A DNA stretch of 64,000 nucleotides from Pseudomonadota bacterium (GCA_023426545.1 JAFAAN010000057.1:24141-88140), one strand, 5' to 3'; shown: positions 34,338 through 42,397, counted from the stretch's first letter. The notes: generated by a model from the letters alone, not told the origin. Numbers and translations: made by a program.

Positions 34338-36215
34338 ATGTCCCCCCCCCAGACGACCCGGCCCCCCGTGCCAGAAGCAGTGCCCGCGCCCCTGTTGCAG
34401 CCCTATGGCCCGTACGTGCTCGTGCGGAAGCTGGCCGAGGGAGGCATGGCGGAAATCTTCCTCGCGAAGCTGCTGGGCGCGGACGGCTTCGAGCGCAACG
34501 TCGTCATCAAGCGGATGCTGCCGCACCTGACGAACAACCCCGACTTCGTGGAGATGTTCCGGGACGAGGCGCGTCTGGCGGCGAAGCTGGCCCACCCGAA
34601 CATCGTCCAGATTCAGGAGCTGGGCTTCGCGGAGGGCTGCTACTACATCTGCATGGAGTACCTCGCGGGCGAGGACTTCTCCACGACGCTGCGCCTGGCG
34701 GGGCGCAAGCGCCACTATCTGCCGCTGCCCGTGGTGCTGCGGGTCCTCATCGACGCGGCGCGCGGTCTGCACTTCGCGCACGAGTTCACCAACGAGGCCG
34801 GGCAGCCGCTGAACGTCGTCCACCGCGACGTCTCTCCGTCGAACCTCTACCTGACGTACCAGGGGCAGGTGAAGGTGCTGGACTTCGGCATCGCCAAGGC
34901 CGAGTCGCGGCTCGTCAACACGCGCACCGGCGTGGTGAAGGGCAAGTACATGTACATGGCGCCGGAGCAGGCGCGCGGCAAGGAGGTGGACCGCCGCGCG
35001 GACGTCTTCGCGCTGGGCGTCAGCCTGTACGAGGCGCTCACCCACGTGCGGCCCTTCTCGCGGGAGAACGACCTCGCGGTGCTCAACGCCCTGCTGCAAG
35101 GCGAGCTCAAGCCGCCGCGGGAGCTGCGGCCGGACCTGCCAGAGGAACTGGAGGCCATCATCCTCAAGGCCATGGCCTTCAAGCCGGAGGACCGCTACCC
35201 GACGGCGGAGGACTTCGCGAACGCCCTGGAGGCCTTCCTCGGCGAGCACGTGAGCGTCGCAGGTCCGATGCAGCTTGGCGTCTTCCTCAAGGGACACTTC
35301 GGCGACGAGCGCTTCAACGAGCGCTCCCGCATTCCCACGCTGGCCACGCTCGCCGCGACGTACGGCGCCGGTCCGGAGGGTGGCCAGACGCCCGCGCCCG
35401 GAGCGGACGCGCAGGGGACGAACCTGTATGGCGTCCTCGCCCGGGAGGGGGATGCCACGTCCGCGCAGCGGCCGGGCATGTCCGTGCGGCCGTCCTCGTC
35501 GGGCGTCCTTCCCGCCCTGGCCCCAGGGGCGGCCTCGCGCGCGGCCCCGGCGACTGCGGCGCCGCGCTGGCGCATGTTGGCGGTGGGGCTCGCGGGCGGC
35601 ATGGTGCTGATGGCCGCGGGAGTCATCGGCTATCGGCAGTGGATGACGACGCCGACCGCGGTGTCCCTGGCGCCGGCATCGGCGGCCCGCGTGGGCACGG
35701 GCGAGGCCGCCGGGCAGGGGCCGGTGGGCGACGGCGCTCCCGCGTCCCCCGCTGACGAGGGGGCGGAGCGTGCCCAGGCGGAGGCTGCTGGCGCCGAGCC
35801 GCCCGCGGGCGACGTTCCCGTGGACCCGCCCGAGCTTGCTGGTGCCGTGGCTCCGGCGACCGAAGCGGACGGGGAGCAGGCAGATGTGGCGCCTGCGACA
35901 TCGAAGAAGCCGGCCACGCAGAAGCGGGTGACGCTGGGCATCGAGGACGTCCAGCGCGTCGTGTCGCGTGGCCGCGCCCGCATCTCCTCCTGCTTCGAGC
36001 GCTTCAAGGCGGACCTGCCTTCGAGCCAGGGGGAGGTGCAGGTGCAGCTCACCATCGCCTCGTCGGGCAAGGTACGGGCACAGACGCGAGGCGCGCTGGC
36101 GCCGTCGAACGTGGGGCGCTGCCTCGAGAGTCAGGCGGAGCGCCTTCGCTTCCCGGCGCACCGCGACCAGGAGGTCACCGTGGTGATGCCGTTCTCGTGG
36201 CGGGTGACGCAGTAG
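34338..36215 (+). CDS. Hanks-type Ser/Thr kinase with AgmX/PglI-type C-terminal domain
   Basis: A 625-residue transmembrane kinase. The N-terminal kinase domain (about 20-300) has the glycine loop LAEGGMAEIF, catalytic loop HRDVSPSNLYL at about 162-172, DFGIAKA at about 182-188 and activation segment KGKYMYMAPEQA. A Pro/Ala linker follows, with a membrane helix at about 410-431 (MLAVGLAGGMVLMAAGVIGY). The periplasmic C-terminal domain at about 533-625 has ISSCFERFKADLPSSQG, VQVQLTIASSGKVRAQT and VGRCLESQAERLRFP. This AgmX/PglI-type fold with two Cys residues is also seen in the FHA-like protein at 19753-21096. The active-site residues are present. It may couple envelope state to cytoplasmic phosphorylation, which is inference. 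Confidence 0.88.
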   Translation: MSPPQTTRPPVPEAVPAPLLQPYGPYVLVRKLAEGGMAEIFLAKLLGADGFERNVVIKRMLPHLTNNPDFVEMFRDEARLAAKLAHPNIVQIQELGFAEGCYYICMEYLAGEDFSTTLRLAGRKRHYLPLPVVLRVLIDAARGLHFAHEFTNEAGQPLNVVHRDVSPSNLYLTYQGQVKVLDFGIAKAESRLVNTRTGVVKGKYMYMAPEQARGKEVDRRADVFALGVSLYEALTHVRPFSRENDLAVLNALLQGELKPPRELRPDLPEELEAIILKAMAFKPEDRYPTAEDFANALEAFLGEHVSVAGPMQLGVFLKGHFGDERFNERSRIPTLATLAATYGAGPEGGQTPAPGADAQGTNLYGVLAREGDATSAQRPGMSVRPSSSGVLPALAPGAASRAAPATAAPRWRMLAVGLAGGMVLMAAGVIGYRQWMTTPTAVSLAPASAARVGTGEAAGQGPVGDGAPASPADEGAERAQAEAAGAEPPAGDVPVDPPELAGAVAPATEADGEQADVAPATSKKPATQKRVTLGIEDVQRVVSRGRARISSCFERFKADLPSSQGEVQVQLTIASSGKVRAQTRGALAPSNVGRCLESQAERLRFPAHRDQEVTVVMPFSWRVTQ

Positions 36216-36252
36216 CGGCGCGAGTGGGCTCGCGCCGCCAGCAGTTCGAGGC

Positions 36253-36846
36253 CTACAGGTCGCGGCGGGCGGAGAGGGCCTTGGCGAGCGTGGCCTGGTC
36301 CGCGAACTCGAGGTCTCCGCCCATGGGCAGGCCCTGGGCGATGCGGGTGACGCGCAGGCCCATGGGCTTGAGCAGGCGCGTCAGGTAGAGCGCGGTGGCC
36401 TCGCCCTCGACGTCCGGGTTGGTGGCGAGGATGAGCTCCTCCACGCGGCCGTCGTTGAGGCGCTCCAGCAACTCGCGGATGCGGAGCTGCTCGGGGCCCA
36501 CGCCTTCGAGCGGAGACAGCACGCCGTGGAGGACGTGGTAGCGACCCTTGAACTCGCGGGTGCGCTCCAGCGCCATCAGGTCGGCGAACGTCTCCACGAC
36601 GCACAGCACGCGCTCGTCCCGGCGGGAGTCCCGGCAGAAGTTGCAGGTCTCCGCGTCGGTGAGGGAGAAGCAGCGCACGCACAGGTGCACCTTCTCCTTC
36701 ACCTCACGGATGGCTTGCGACAGCTCCGCGGCGTACTCACCCGGCGCTCGCAGGATGTAGAACGCGAGGCGCTGCGCGGTCTTCTCGCCAATGCCCGGCA
36801 GCTTCGCCAACTGGGCGACGAGTCGATTCAGCGGATCGGGGGTCAT
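36253..36846 (-). CDS. recR: Recombination mediator protein RecR
   Basis: A 197-residue RecR. It has the N-terminal helix-hairpin-helix (LAKLPGIGEKTAQRLAFYIL), the four-Cys zinc finger CVRCFSLTDAETCNFC, and the Toprim domain with CVVETFADLMALERT and YHVLHGVLSPLEGVGPEQL. RecR works with RecO and RecF to load RecA on gapped DNA. It lies 6 bp downstream of ybaB on the same strand, part of the widely conserved dnaX-ybaB-recR group. Confidence 0.96.
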   Translation of the reverse strand: MTPDPLNRLVAQLAKLPGIGEKTAQRLAFYILRAPGEYAAELSQAIREVKEKVHLCVRCFSLTDAETCNFCRDSRRDERVLCVVETFADLMALERTREFKGRYHVLHGVLSPLEGVGPEQLRIRELLERLNDGRVEELILATNPDVEGEATALYLTRLLKPMGLRVTRIAQGLPMGGDLEFADQATLAKALSARRDL

Positions 36847-36852
36847 CCGTTA

Positions 36853-37170
36853 TCAGGTAATGCCGGGGATCTTGACGCCGCCGGAGATTTTCGCGAGCTC
36901 GCGCTGCATGTGCTGCCGGCTGCTCGCCAGGGCGGCATTCACGGCGGCGGTGATGAGGTCTTCGAGCATTGACGTGTCGTTGGGGTCGATGGCTTCCTTG
37001 TCGATCTTGATGCTGCGGATCTCCTGGATGCCATTGGCGACGACGGTGACACGGCCGTCGCCGGCCTTGGCCTCGACGCTCTCCTCCGCCAGCTGCTGCT
37101 TCCGCTCTTCAATCTTCTCCGTCAGCTTGTTCGCCTGCCGGATGAAGTAGTTCAGGTCGACGCCAGGCAT
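36853..37170 (-). CDS. ybaB: YbaB/EbfC nucleoid-associated protein
   Basis: A 105-residue DNA-binding protein of the YbaB/EbfC family. The long N-terminal helix (FIRQANKLTEKIEERKQQLA) precedes a core with GRVTVVANGIQEIRSIKIDK and DLITAAVNAALASSRQHMQR. The expected dimeric, nucleoid-associated protein is small and helix-rich like this one. It lies between dnaX and recR, the usual place for the gene. Confidence 0.93.
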   Translation of the reverse strand: MPGVDLNYFIRQANKLTEKIEERKQQLAEESVEAKAGDGRVTVVANGIQEIRSIKIDKEAIDPNDTSMLEDLITAAVNAALASSRQHMQRELAKISGGVKIPGIT

Positions 37171-37262
37171 ATGCTTCCTCGGTGCTCATGGGAGCGGGCG
37201 CCATGCATGGCCCCGCCCCGGCGTGGAATGGGGCGCCACCCTACCGTCGCGCGCGGCGGTTG

Positions 37263-39585
37263 TCAGGCGCTGTCATCGGGGGTGTCGTCGGCTGGCTCGG
37301 CCCCGGGGCGCTCGGGCTCGTAGACCTGGATGTGTTCGATTTCGCCGCCCAGGAACTTGAGCACCGCCCGCACGGCCGGGTGGCTGCGGACCTTGTTATC
37401 GGTGTTCTTCTCGTGGGCCGCGCGGCTCTGTGCATCCTGCTCGGCCAGGCTGGGGCCCAGGCGAGGGTCATCCGGCGATGCATCCTGGAGGGTGAGCTTC
37501 ACGGGGCGGCCGAAGTGCTCGGCCAGGGCCCGGTCGACGGCGGCCTTGCCCGCGGTGGAGTTGACGGCCATTCGGTGGAAGCCGGCCACGGGCAGGAAGC
37601 CGAGGACGATTTCACCGTTCTTCATGGACATCAGGCGCCCGTTGGCGAGCGCGGCGCCCTGCCGGGGGTGCGAGGCCTTCACCGTATCGACTGCGGCCCG
37701 CCACCGCTCGATGAGGGGCAGGTTCGGGTTGTCCCGCGAGCGGCTGGGGGTGGGCGCCTCCGGCTCCGGCTCGGGTTCGGGCTCACTGAGGCTGGGGGGC
37801 TCGGGAGCTGGCGCGGGCGGCGGCGGGGCCGCGTCGGGGAGGCACTCTCCGGAGGCGCAGCCCTCGGGGGAATGCTCCTCTGGGTAGTAGCGCGCGTCCT
37901 CCTCCTCGTGGGGCGGAGGCCCGGCCGGGGCGATGGGCTCCGGCCGACGGATGTTGGTGATGCGGACTTCCGGAGCGGGCTCGGTGGTCCGCGACAGCGG
38001 CGTGGCGCCGGCCGGAGCAGGGGGCGGCGTGGGAGCCGCGGGGGCCTGTGCCGAGCCGCCATGGCGGAGGAAGGAGAGCGGACGCGCGGCGGAAGGGGAC
38101 AACCCCTCCAGTACCGGCCCGGAGGGAATCATCTGCGCGGCCTGGTAGCCCGCGCGAGCTGGCTCACCCGGGCGCACGTCGCCATGAGGCACACCGTGTC
38201 GCGGCGGCTCGTCATGGCGTCCAGGCGCGGCGTGGCCGCTGGCGCGCCAGGGCTCACCCTGCCGGGCAGGACTGGCGATGGGGCCGACCTGAGGCGGTGC
38301 CTCCTGGCGCATCGCCGCCACGGAGGGCGTCGACTCGGCGGGGCGTAGCGATGGGGCGGGTAATGTGGGTCGCGGCTCAGGCGCGAAAGTTGGCGGGGCT
38401 GGAGCGACCTCCCGGCGCTCCAGCGTTGGACTTCGCAGAACCGTCCCCCATCCCCGCGGCGAGCTTGTCCACGCGGGCGAGCAGCTCGGGAATCGAGCCG
38501 CCGGGAGAGAGCTGGATGGCCTTGAGCAGCGCCATCTCCAGCGCCAGACGCGGCTGGGCCGCGCGCGACACGTCCCAGATGCAGCCGTGCACCACGTCGA
38601 ACAGACGGGTGAGCTGCGCGGGCTCCGCATCCTGGGCGAGCGTCTGCAATGCCTTCTGCTCGGACTCGGACAGCTCGTCGGGGGCCTTGCCCAGCGTCTT
38701 GGTGACGAAGAGGTGTCGCAGCTGGAAGGCCAGCTCCTCCGCCAGTCGCTTCAGGTCGAGCCCGCGGTTGAAGACCTCCTCCACGCGCTCCAGCACGCGC
38801 CGGGCGTCCTTGCGGACGAGCGCGTCGGCGAAGTCCTGCACCAGGGTGCGGTCGATGGCGCCCAGCGCCTCGGCCACTTCTTCATCGGACGGGTTGGCTC
38901 CGCAGGAGGCGAGCACCTGGTCCAGCAGGCTCAGCGCGTCGCGCATGCCGCCCTCGGACTGGCGCACCACCAGCGACAGCGACTGGTCGGAGATGCCGGC
39001 GCCCTCCGCCTTGCAGATCTCCTGGAGCCGCTGAAGCATCCGCGCCGCCGGAATCCGGCGGAAGTTGTGGCGTTGGCACCGCGACAGGATGGTGTCCGGG
39101 AGCTTGTGCGCCTCGGTGGTCGCGAAGATGAACTTCACGTGCCCGGGCGGCTCCTCCAGCGTCTTGAGCAGCGCGTTGAACGCCGCCCCCGACAGCATGT
39201 GGACCTCGTCGATGATGTAGATTTTGTGCCGGTCCCGCTGCGGCAGGTACTTCGCGTTCTCCCGAATCTCGCGGACGTTCTCGACGCCGTTGTTGGAGGC
39301 ACCGTCGATTTCGGCGACGTCCACGCTCGTGCCCGCGGCAATCTCCGTGCAGGCGCGGCACTCGCCGCAGGGCTGGGCGGTGGGGCCCTTCTCGCAGTTG
39401 AGCGCCTTGGCGAGTAGACGGGCGGCCGTTGTCTTGCCCACGCCGCGAGGCCCGCAGAACAGGTACGCGTGCGCGACCCGGTCCATCTTGATGGCGTTCG
39501 CGACGGTCCGGACGACGTGCTCCTGTCCGGTCATGTCATCGAACTTCTGCGGGCGCCATTTGCGGGCGAGAACGAGGTAGCTCAT
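37263..39585 (-). CDS. dnaX: DNA polymerase III gamma/tau subunit, reading frame split
   Basis: This is the clamp-loader ATPase gene. The first frame (39585 down to 38377, 402 codons) begins SYLVLARKWRPQKFDD and has Walker A GPRGVGKTTA, a zinc module CGECRACTEI, DEVHMLSGAAFNALLKTLEE with Walker B and sensor regions, and a complete domain III. It ends just after LARVDKLAAGMGDGSAK. The second frame, offset by one base, runs to 37263. It encodes a Pro-rich linker and the tau C-terminal domain (PLIERWRAAVDTVKASHPRQ and AVDRALAEHFGRPVKLTLQD). Continuous tau needs a +1 shift between 38630 and 38377, most simply near the GGGGG run at 38445-38449. A start at 39597 is also possible. The join could be an error, an inactivating mutation or programmed recoding. 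Confidence 0.9.
38445..38449 (-). other. Candidate frameshift point in dnaX
   Basis: On the coding strand the codons read GCG GGG ATG GGG GAC. The five-G run allows a glycyl-tRNA on GGG to re-pair one base forward on GGG, giving the tau frame (next codon ACG). Domain III ends just upstream, so a shift here yields gamma-like and tau-like products as in Escherichia coli, although that case is a -1 shift on A AAA AAG. A sequencing or assembly error in the same run would produce the same pattern. Confidence 0.45.
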
Positions 39586-39622
39586 GGGGGGCGCCATCTA
39601 AACACGGCGGCGTGAATGATCC

Positions 39623-41200
39623 ATGTCGTTGCCCTCCCACGAGGTGGGATTCCACTCTGCGTCCCGCCCACGCCGCAGGCAGGGAGGAGGGCGGGCGGGC
39701 GCAGCTCGCGTGCCTTGCGTCCGGCCTCGCGGGCAGGGAGAGTCCGCCGCGCCTGTGTTCGCGCCCCACCTCTCCGCTTCCGCCTCTCAGCCCGAGCCCT
39801 CCGTCGCGCTGGAGGCCGCGCACCGCCGCGCGCCTCGCTGGAGCTGGTCCCGCTGGGGGCTGCTCGTCGTGGCCTTGTTGCCCGGGCTCATCGCGGTGGC
39901 GCAGCTGGGCCGCATCCACCCGGACGAGGTGTACCAGGCGCTGGAGCCGGCCTGGTGGCGTGCGCACGGCTACGGTGTCCTGGCGTGGGAGTGGCGTGAG
40001 GGCCTTCGCAACTGGGCCGTGCCCGGCGTGCTGGCCGGCTTCCTCAAGCTGGCGGACCTGCTCGGCATCACCCACCCGAGGGCCTATCGCGCCGTGGTGG
40101 CGATTCCGCAGGTGGCGCTGCACGCCTGGAGCCTCTTGGCCGCGTACCGCTACGCCGAGCGCCGGGCCGGGCCGACCGGGGGCCGGCTGGCGGCACTGCT
40201 CGTGGGGCTCTACGGGCCGGTGCTCGTCTTCGCGGGCCGCACCCTGGGCGAGTCGATTTCCGCTTCGCTGCTCCTCATCGCGATGGAGGCGCTGGACCGG
40301 CGCGAGCGGGTGACACGGGCCGGCCTCGTGGGGGGACTGGCCCTGGGGCTCGCGGTGGTGGCCCGCTATCCGTCGGCCGTCTTCGTCCTCGCGGCCGTGG
40401 TGTGGCTGGCGGCGGCGCGACAGTGGCGGCTGCTCGCCTTCACCTGCGTCAGCGGCCTGGGCGTGGCGGCGGCGCTTGGCGCCCTGGACTGGGCGACCTG
40501 GGGCGCGCCCTTCCATTCCTTCTTCGCCTACGCCCGCTTCAACGTCTTCTCCGGTGACGCGGCGGCCCACTTCGGCGCGGATGCCCCCAGCTTCTACGTG
40601 GAGCCGCTCCTCTCAGGCGTGGCACCGTGGGCCTGGGGCGCCGTGCCGCTCGGCCTCGCCACGCTTCGGCGGCAGCGCGGCGTCTCCCTCCCGCTGTGGT
40701 GTGCCGCCGCGTACACCGTCGTGCTGCTGGCCATCCCACACAAGGAGGAGCGCTTCCTCTATCCCGCCCTGGTGCTGGGGATGCTGGCCGCAGCGCCGCC
40801 GGTGGCCGGCTTCCTCGCCGGTCGCCTGGCGCCCCAGGGCCGGTGGGGCCTGGCTGGACTCGCCCTGGCCAGCAGCGTGGCGGTGGCCGCCATCTTCCCG
40901 GCCGGGGACCTGCGGGCGGACCAGCTCCGCGCCATCGTGGCAGCCTCCCGAGGGGACGCGCGGGGGTTGCTCATCGTCAACGAGGGGCTCTGGGGCGCGG
41001 GCGGCTTCTTCTACCTGGGGAAGCGGATTCCCTGGCTCACCTGTGACTGGCCGCACGACAGCGCCTTCCAGTGGGCCCTCCAGGACATGACCTTCAACCG
41101 CGCCGTCACCTTCGAGGACCGCGCCCTCGATGAGCTCCAGGCCGGCGGCTTCCGCATCGTCCGGAGGATTGGGCGAGAGACGATTCTCACGCGGGAGTAG
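39623..41200 (+). CDS. GT22-like mannosyltransferase membrane protein
   Basis: A 525-residue multispanning membrane protein. After a charged, low-complexity N-terminus of about 65 residues come about ten hydrophobic helices, for example GLLVVALLPGLIAVAQLG. IHPDEVYQALEPAWW resembles the conserved acidic DE loop of lipid-sugar transferases. HKEERFLYP at about residue 372 matches the HKEXRF motif of the ALG9/PIG-B/GPI-type mannosyltransferases (GT22). These enzymes use a polyprenyl-phosphate sugar donor. The acceptor here is unknown. The start is uncertain: GTG at 39755 (VFAPHLSASAS) would remove the odd N-terminus. It lies on the opposite strand between the SRP RNA and dnaX. Confidence 0.8.
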   Translation: MSLPSHEVGFHSASRPRRRQGGGRAGAARVPCVRPRGQGESAAPVFAPHLSASASQPEPSVALEAAHRRAPRWSWSRWGLLVVALLPGLIAVAQLGRIHPDEVYQALEPAWWRAHGYGVLAWEWREGLRNWAVPGVLAGFLKLADLLGITHPRAYRAVVAIPQVALHAWSLLAAYRYAERRAGPTGGRLAALLVGLYGPVLVFAGRTLGESISASLLLIAMEALDRRERVTRAGLVGGLALGLAVVARYPSAVFVLAAVVWLAAARQWRLLAFTCVSGLGVAAALGALDWATWGAPFHSFFAYARFNVFSGDAAAHFGADAPSFYVEPLLSGVAPWAWGAVPLGLATLRRQRGVSLPLWCAAAYTVVLLAIPHKEERFLYPALVLGMLAAAPPVAGFLAGRLAPQGRWGLAGLALASSVAVAAIFPAGDLRADQLRAIVAASRGDARGLLIVNEGLWGAGGFFYLGKRIPWLTCDWPHDSAFQWALQDMTFNRAVTFEDRALDELQAGGFRIVRRIGRETILTRE

Positions 41201-41235
41201 GGCAGGGGAGCGGTGCGCGGGAAGCCCGCAAAGGC

Positions 41236-41270
41236 GAAGAGCCAGTGCCCCAAAAGGACACTGGCTCTTC
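41236..41270. terminator. Perfect 12-bp inverted repeat between convergent genes
   Basis: GAAGAGCCAGTG (41236-41247) and its exact complement (41259-41270) flank an 11-nt loop. It sits between the convergent mannosyltransferase and SRP RNA genes. There is no clear U-run after the stem in either direction, but five T's precede it on the SRP strand. It is likely a transcription end or RNA-processing structure. Confidence 0.55.
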
Positions 41271-41279
41271 AAAAAGGAC

Positions 41280-41359
41280 GGCCGGGACACACGCGGAAGT
41301 ACGCTACCGTTGCTTCCTTCCGGACCTGGCGGGGTTCACGCCCCCACGTTGTCCCGACC
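41280..41359 (-). ncRNA. ffs: Bacterial SRP RNA (4.5S type)
   Basis: On the minus strand a GGTCGGGACA 5' end pairs with TGTCCCGGCC at the 3' end over ten base pairs. The apical part contains the conserved AGGTCCGGAAGGAAGCA (complement of 41311-41327), the Ffh-binding internal loops and GGAA tetraloop. The length is about 80 nt, typical of the small bacterial SRP RNA that binds Ffh for co-translational membrane targeting. It is the last element of the serS-tRNA-tadA block. Confidence 0.94.
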
Positions 41360-41365
41360 ATAAAA

Positions 41366-41394
41366 AATGTAACTACGTACCGCAGAGAATACAA
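41366..41394 (-). promoter_or_regulatory. Sigma-70-like promoter of the SRP RNA
   Basis: On the minus strand TTGTAT (41394-41389) and TACATT (41371-41366) are 17 bp apart. The SRP RNA would start six bases after the -10. The -35 box begins at the base directly after the tRNA-Ser(GGA) discriminator base, so the two genes abut with no spacer. Confidence 0.65.
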
Positions 41395-41481
41395 CGGAGA
41401 GGGTGGGATTCGAACCCACGATACCCTTTCAGATATACACGCGTTCCAGGCGTGCGCCTTCAACCGCTCGGCCACCTCTCC
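41395..41481 (-). tRNA. tRNA-Ser(GGA)
   Basis: Minus-strand cloverleaf with a 7-bp acceptor stem (GGAGAGG with CCTCTCC), anticodon stem CACGC/GCGTG and loop CTGGAAC, so anticodon GGA (reads UCC and UCU). A long variable arm of class II type and the TTCGAAT T-loop are present. The discriminator base is G, as needed for serylation. No CCA is encoded. Confidence 0.95.
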
Positions 41482-41493
41482 ATAAAGCTGGAG

Positions 41494-41580
41494 CGGAGAG
41501 CGTAGGATTCGAACCTACGATACCGTTGCCGGTATGCCTGATTTCGAGTCAGGTGCCTTCGACCACTCGGCCAGCTCTCC
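41494..41580 (-). tRNA. tRNA-Ser(CGA)
   Basis: Minus-strand cloverleaf with anticodon stem CCTGA/TCAGG and loop CTCGAAA, so anticodon CGA (reads UCG). A long variable arm and TTCGAAT T-loop are present. The discriminator base is G and no CCA is encoded. The 5' end is only 5 nt after the tadA stop codon, so it must be processed from a tadA-containing transcript unless it has a promoter inside tadA. Confidence 0.95.
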
Positions 41581-41585
41581 AGTAT

Positions 41586-42050
41586 TCAGTTTTCACGTTT
41601 CTTCGTGCGCAAACGCCCGAAGAACGTCTTCAGTAGCAGGCGACTCTCGTCCGCCAGGATACCACTCGTGACCTGGAGCCGGTGATTGTGTCGAGGCTCT
41701 TCGACCAGGTTGTAGAGCGAGCCCACCGCGCCTGCTTTCGGATCAGAGGCTCCGAAAACGAGCCGTGTCACGCGGGACTGCACCAGACCTCCGGCGCACA
41801 TGGCACAGGGTTCAAGCGTCACGTACACGGTGACACCCGAGAGCCGCCAGGCACCGATTCTCCGGGCCGCGGCATCCATTGCCAGCATCTCGGCGTGAGC
41901 AAGTGGGTTCCGGTCCACCTCCCGGCGATTGAAGCCGGTGCCAACGACTTCTCCGTCAAGCACCGCCACTGCGCCTACGGGGACCTCTCCGAGTTCCGCT
42001 GCTTCCCGCGCGAGCACCAACGCCTGCTGCATGAAAGCTTCGTCACTCAT
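41586..42050 (-). CDS. tadA: tRNA-adenosine deaminase TadA
   Basis: A 154-residue zinc deaminase. The active site HAEMLAMDAAA provides zinc-binding His and catalytic Glu, and PCAMCAGG provides the two zinc Cys ligands. VPVGAVAVLDGEVVGTGFN at the N-terminus is also typical. TadA converts A34 to inosine in tRNA-Arg(ACG), so that one tRNA reads CGU, CGC and CGA. That same tRNA gene lies 20 nt upstream on the same strand, and tRNA-Ser(CGA) begins 5 nt downstream. Confidence 0.95.
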   Translation of the reverse strand: MSDEAFMQQALVLAREAAELGEVPVGAVAVLDGEVVGTGFNRREVDRNPLAHAEMLAMDAAARRIGAWRLSGVTVYVTLEPCAMCAGGLVQSRVTRLVFGASDPKAGAVGSLYNLVEEPRHNHRLQVTSGILADESRLLLKTFFGRLRTKKREN

Positions 42051-42070
42051 GGAGAATTGCTCGAAAGAAG

Positions 42071-42147
42071 TGGCGCTCCCTGGAGGATTCGAACCTCCGG
42101 CCTTCGGATTCGTAGTCCGACGCTCTATCCAGCTGAGCTAAGGGAGC
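42071..42147 (-). tRNA. tRNA-Arg(ACG)
   Basis: Minus-strand cloverleaf with acceptor GCTCCCT/AGGGAGC, anticodon stem TCGGA/TCCGA and loop CTACGAA, so anticodon ACG. A CCA end is encoded at 42071-42073. ACG is the anticodon whose first base TadA edits to inosine, and tadA starts 20 nt downstream. Confidence 0.95.
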
Positions 42148-42176
42148 ATTTCTTCCGGCGCTTCTACAACAACAAG

Positions 42177-42266
42177 TGGCGGAGAGAGAGGGATTCGAAC
42201 CCTCGATACCCTTTCGAGTATGCAGGTTTAGCAAACCTGTGCCTTCAGCCTCTCGGCCATCTCTCC
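42177..42266 (-). tRNA. tRNA-Ser(GCT)
   Basis: Minus-strand class II cloverleaf with anticodon stem CAGGT/ACCTG and loop TTGCTAA, so anticodon GCT (reads AGC and AGU). The acceptor is GGAGAGA/TCTCTCC with discriminator G, and CCA is encoded at 42177-42179. The spacing to tRNA-Arg(ACG) is 29 nt, suggesting a common precursor. The same Ser(GCT)-Arg(ACG) pairing occurs in Escherichia coli. Confidence 0.95.
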
Positions 42267-42310
42267 ATCTCTTCTCTGTCAAAGAACCGACAAACTCAAG
42301 AACAAAAACT

Positions 42311-42397
42311 CGGAGGCGGTAGGATTCGAACCTACGGAGAGCTTGCACCCTCTGCGGTTTTCAAGACCGCTGCCTTCAACCGCTCGGCCACGCCTCC
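42311..42397 (-). tRNA. tRNA-Ser(TGA)
   Basis: Minus-strand class II cloverleaf with anticodon stem GCGGT/ACCGC and loop CTTGAAA, so anticodon TGA (reads UCA and other UCN codons). The acceptor is GGAGGCG/CGCCTCC with discriminator G. No CCA is encoded. It is the tRNA nearest serS, 93 bp after its stop codon. Confidence 0.95.

Noticed and set aside
41395..42397. Possible integration hotspot at the tRNA cluster
   Set aside because: No integrase, attachment-site repeat or foreign gene was seen within or next to the tRNA genes.
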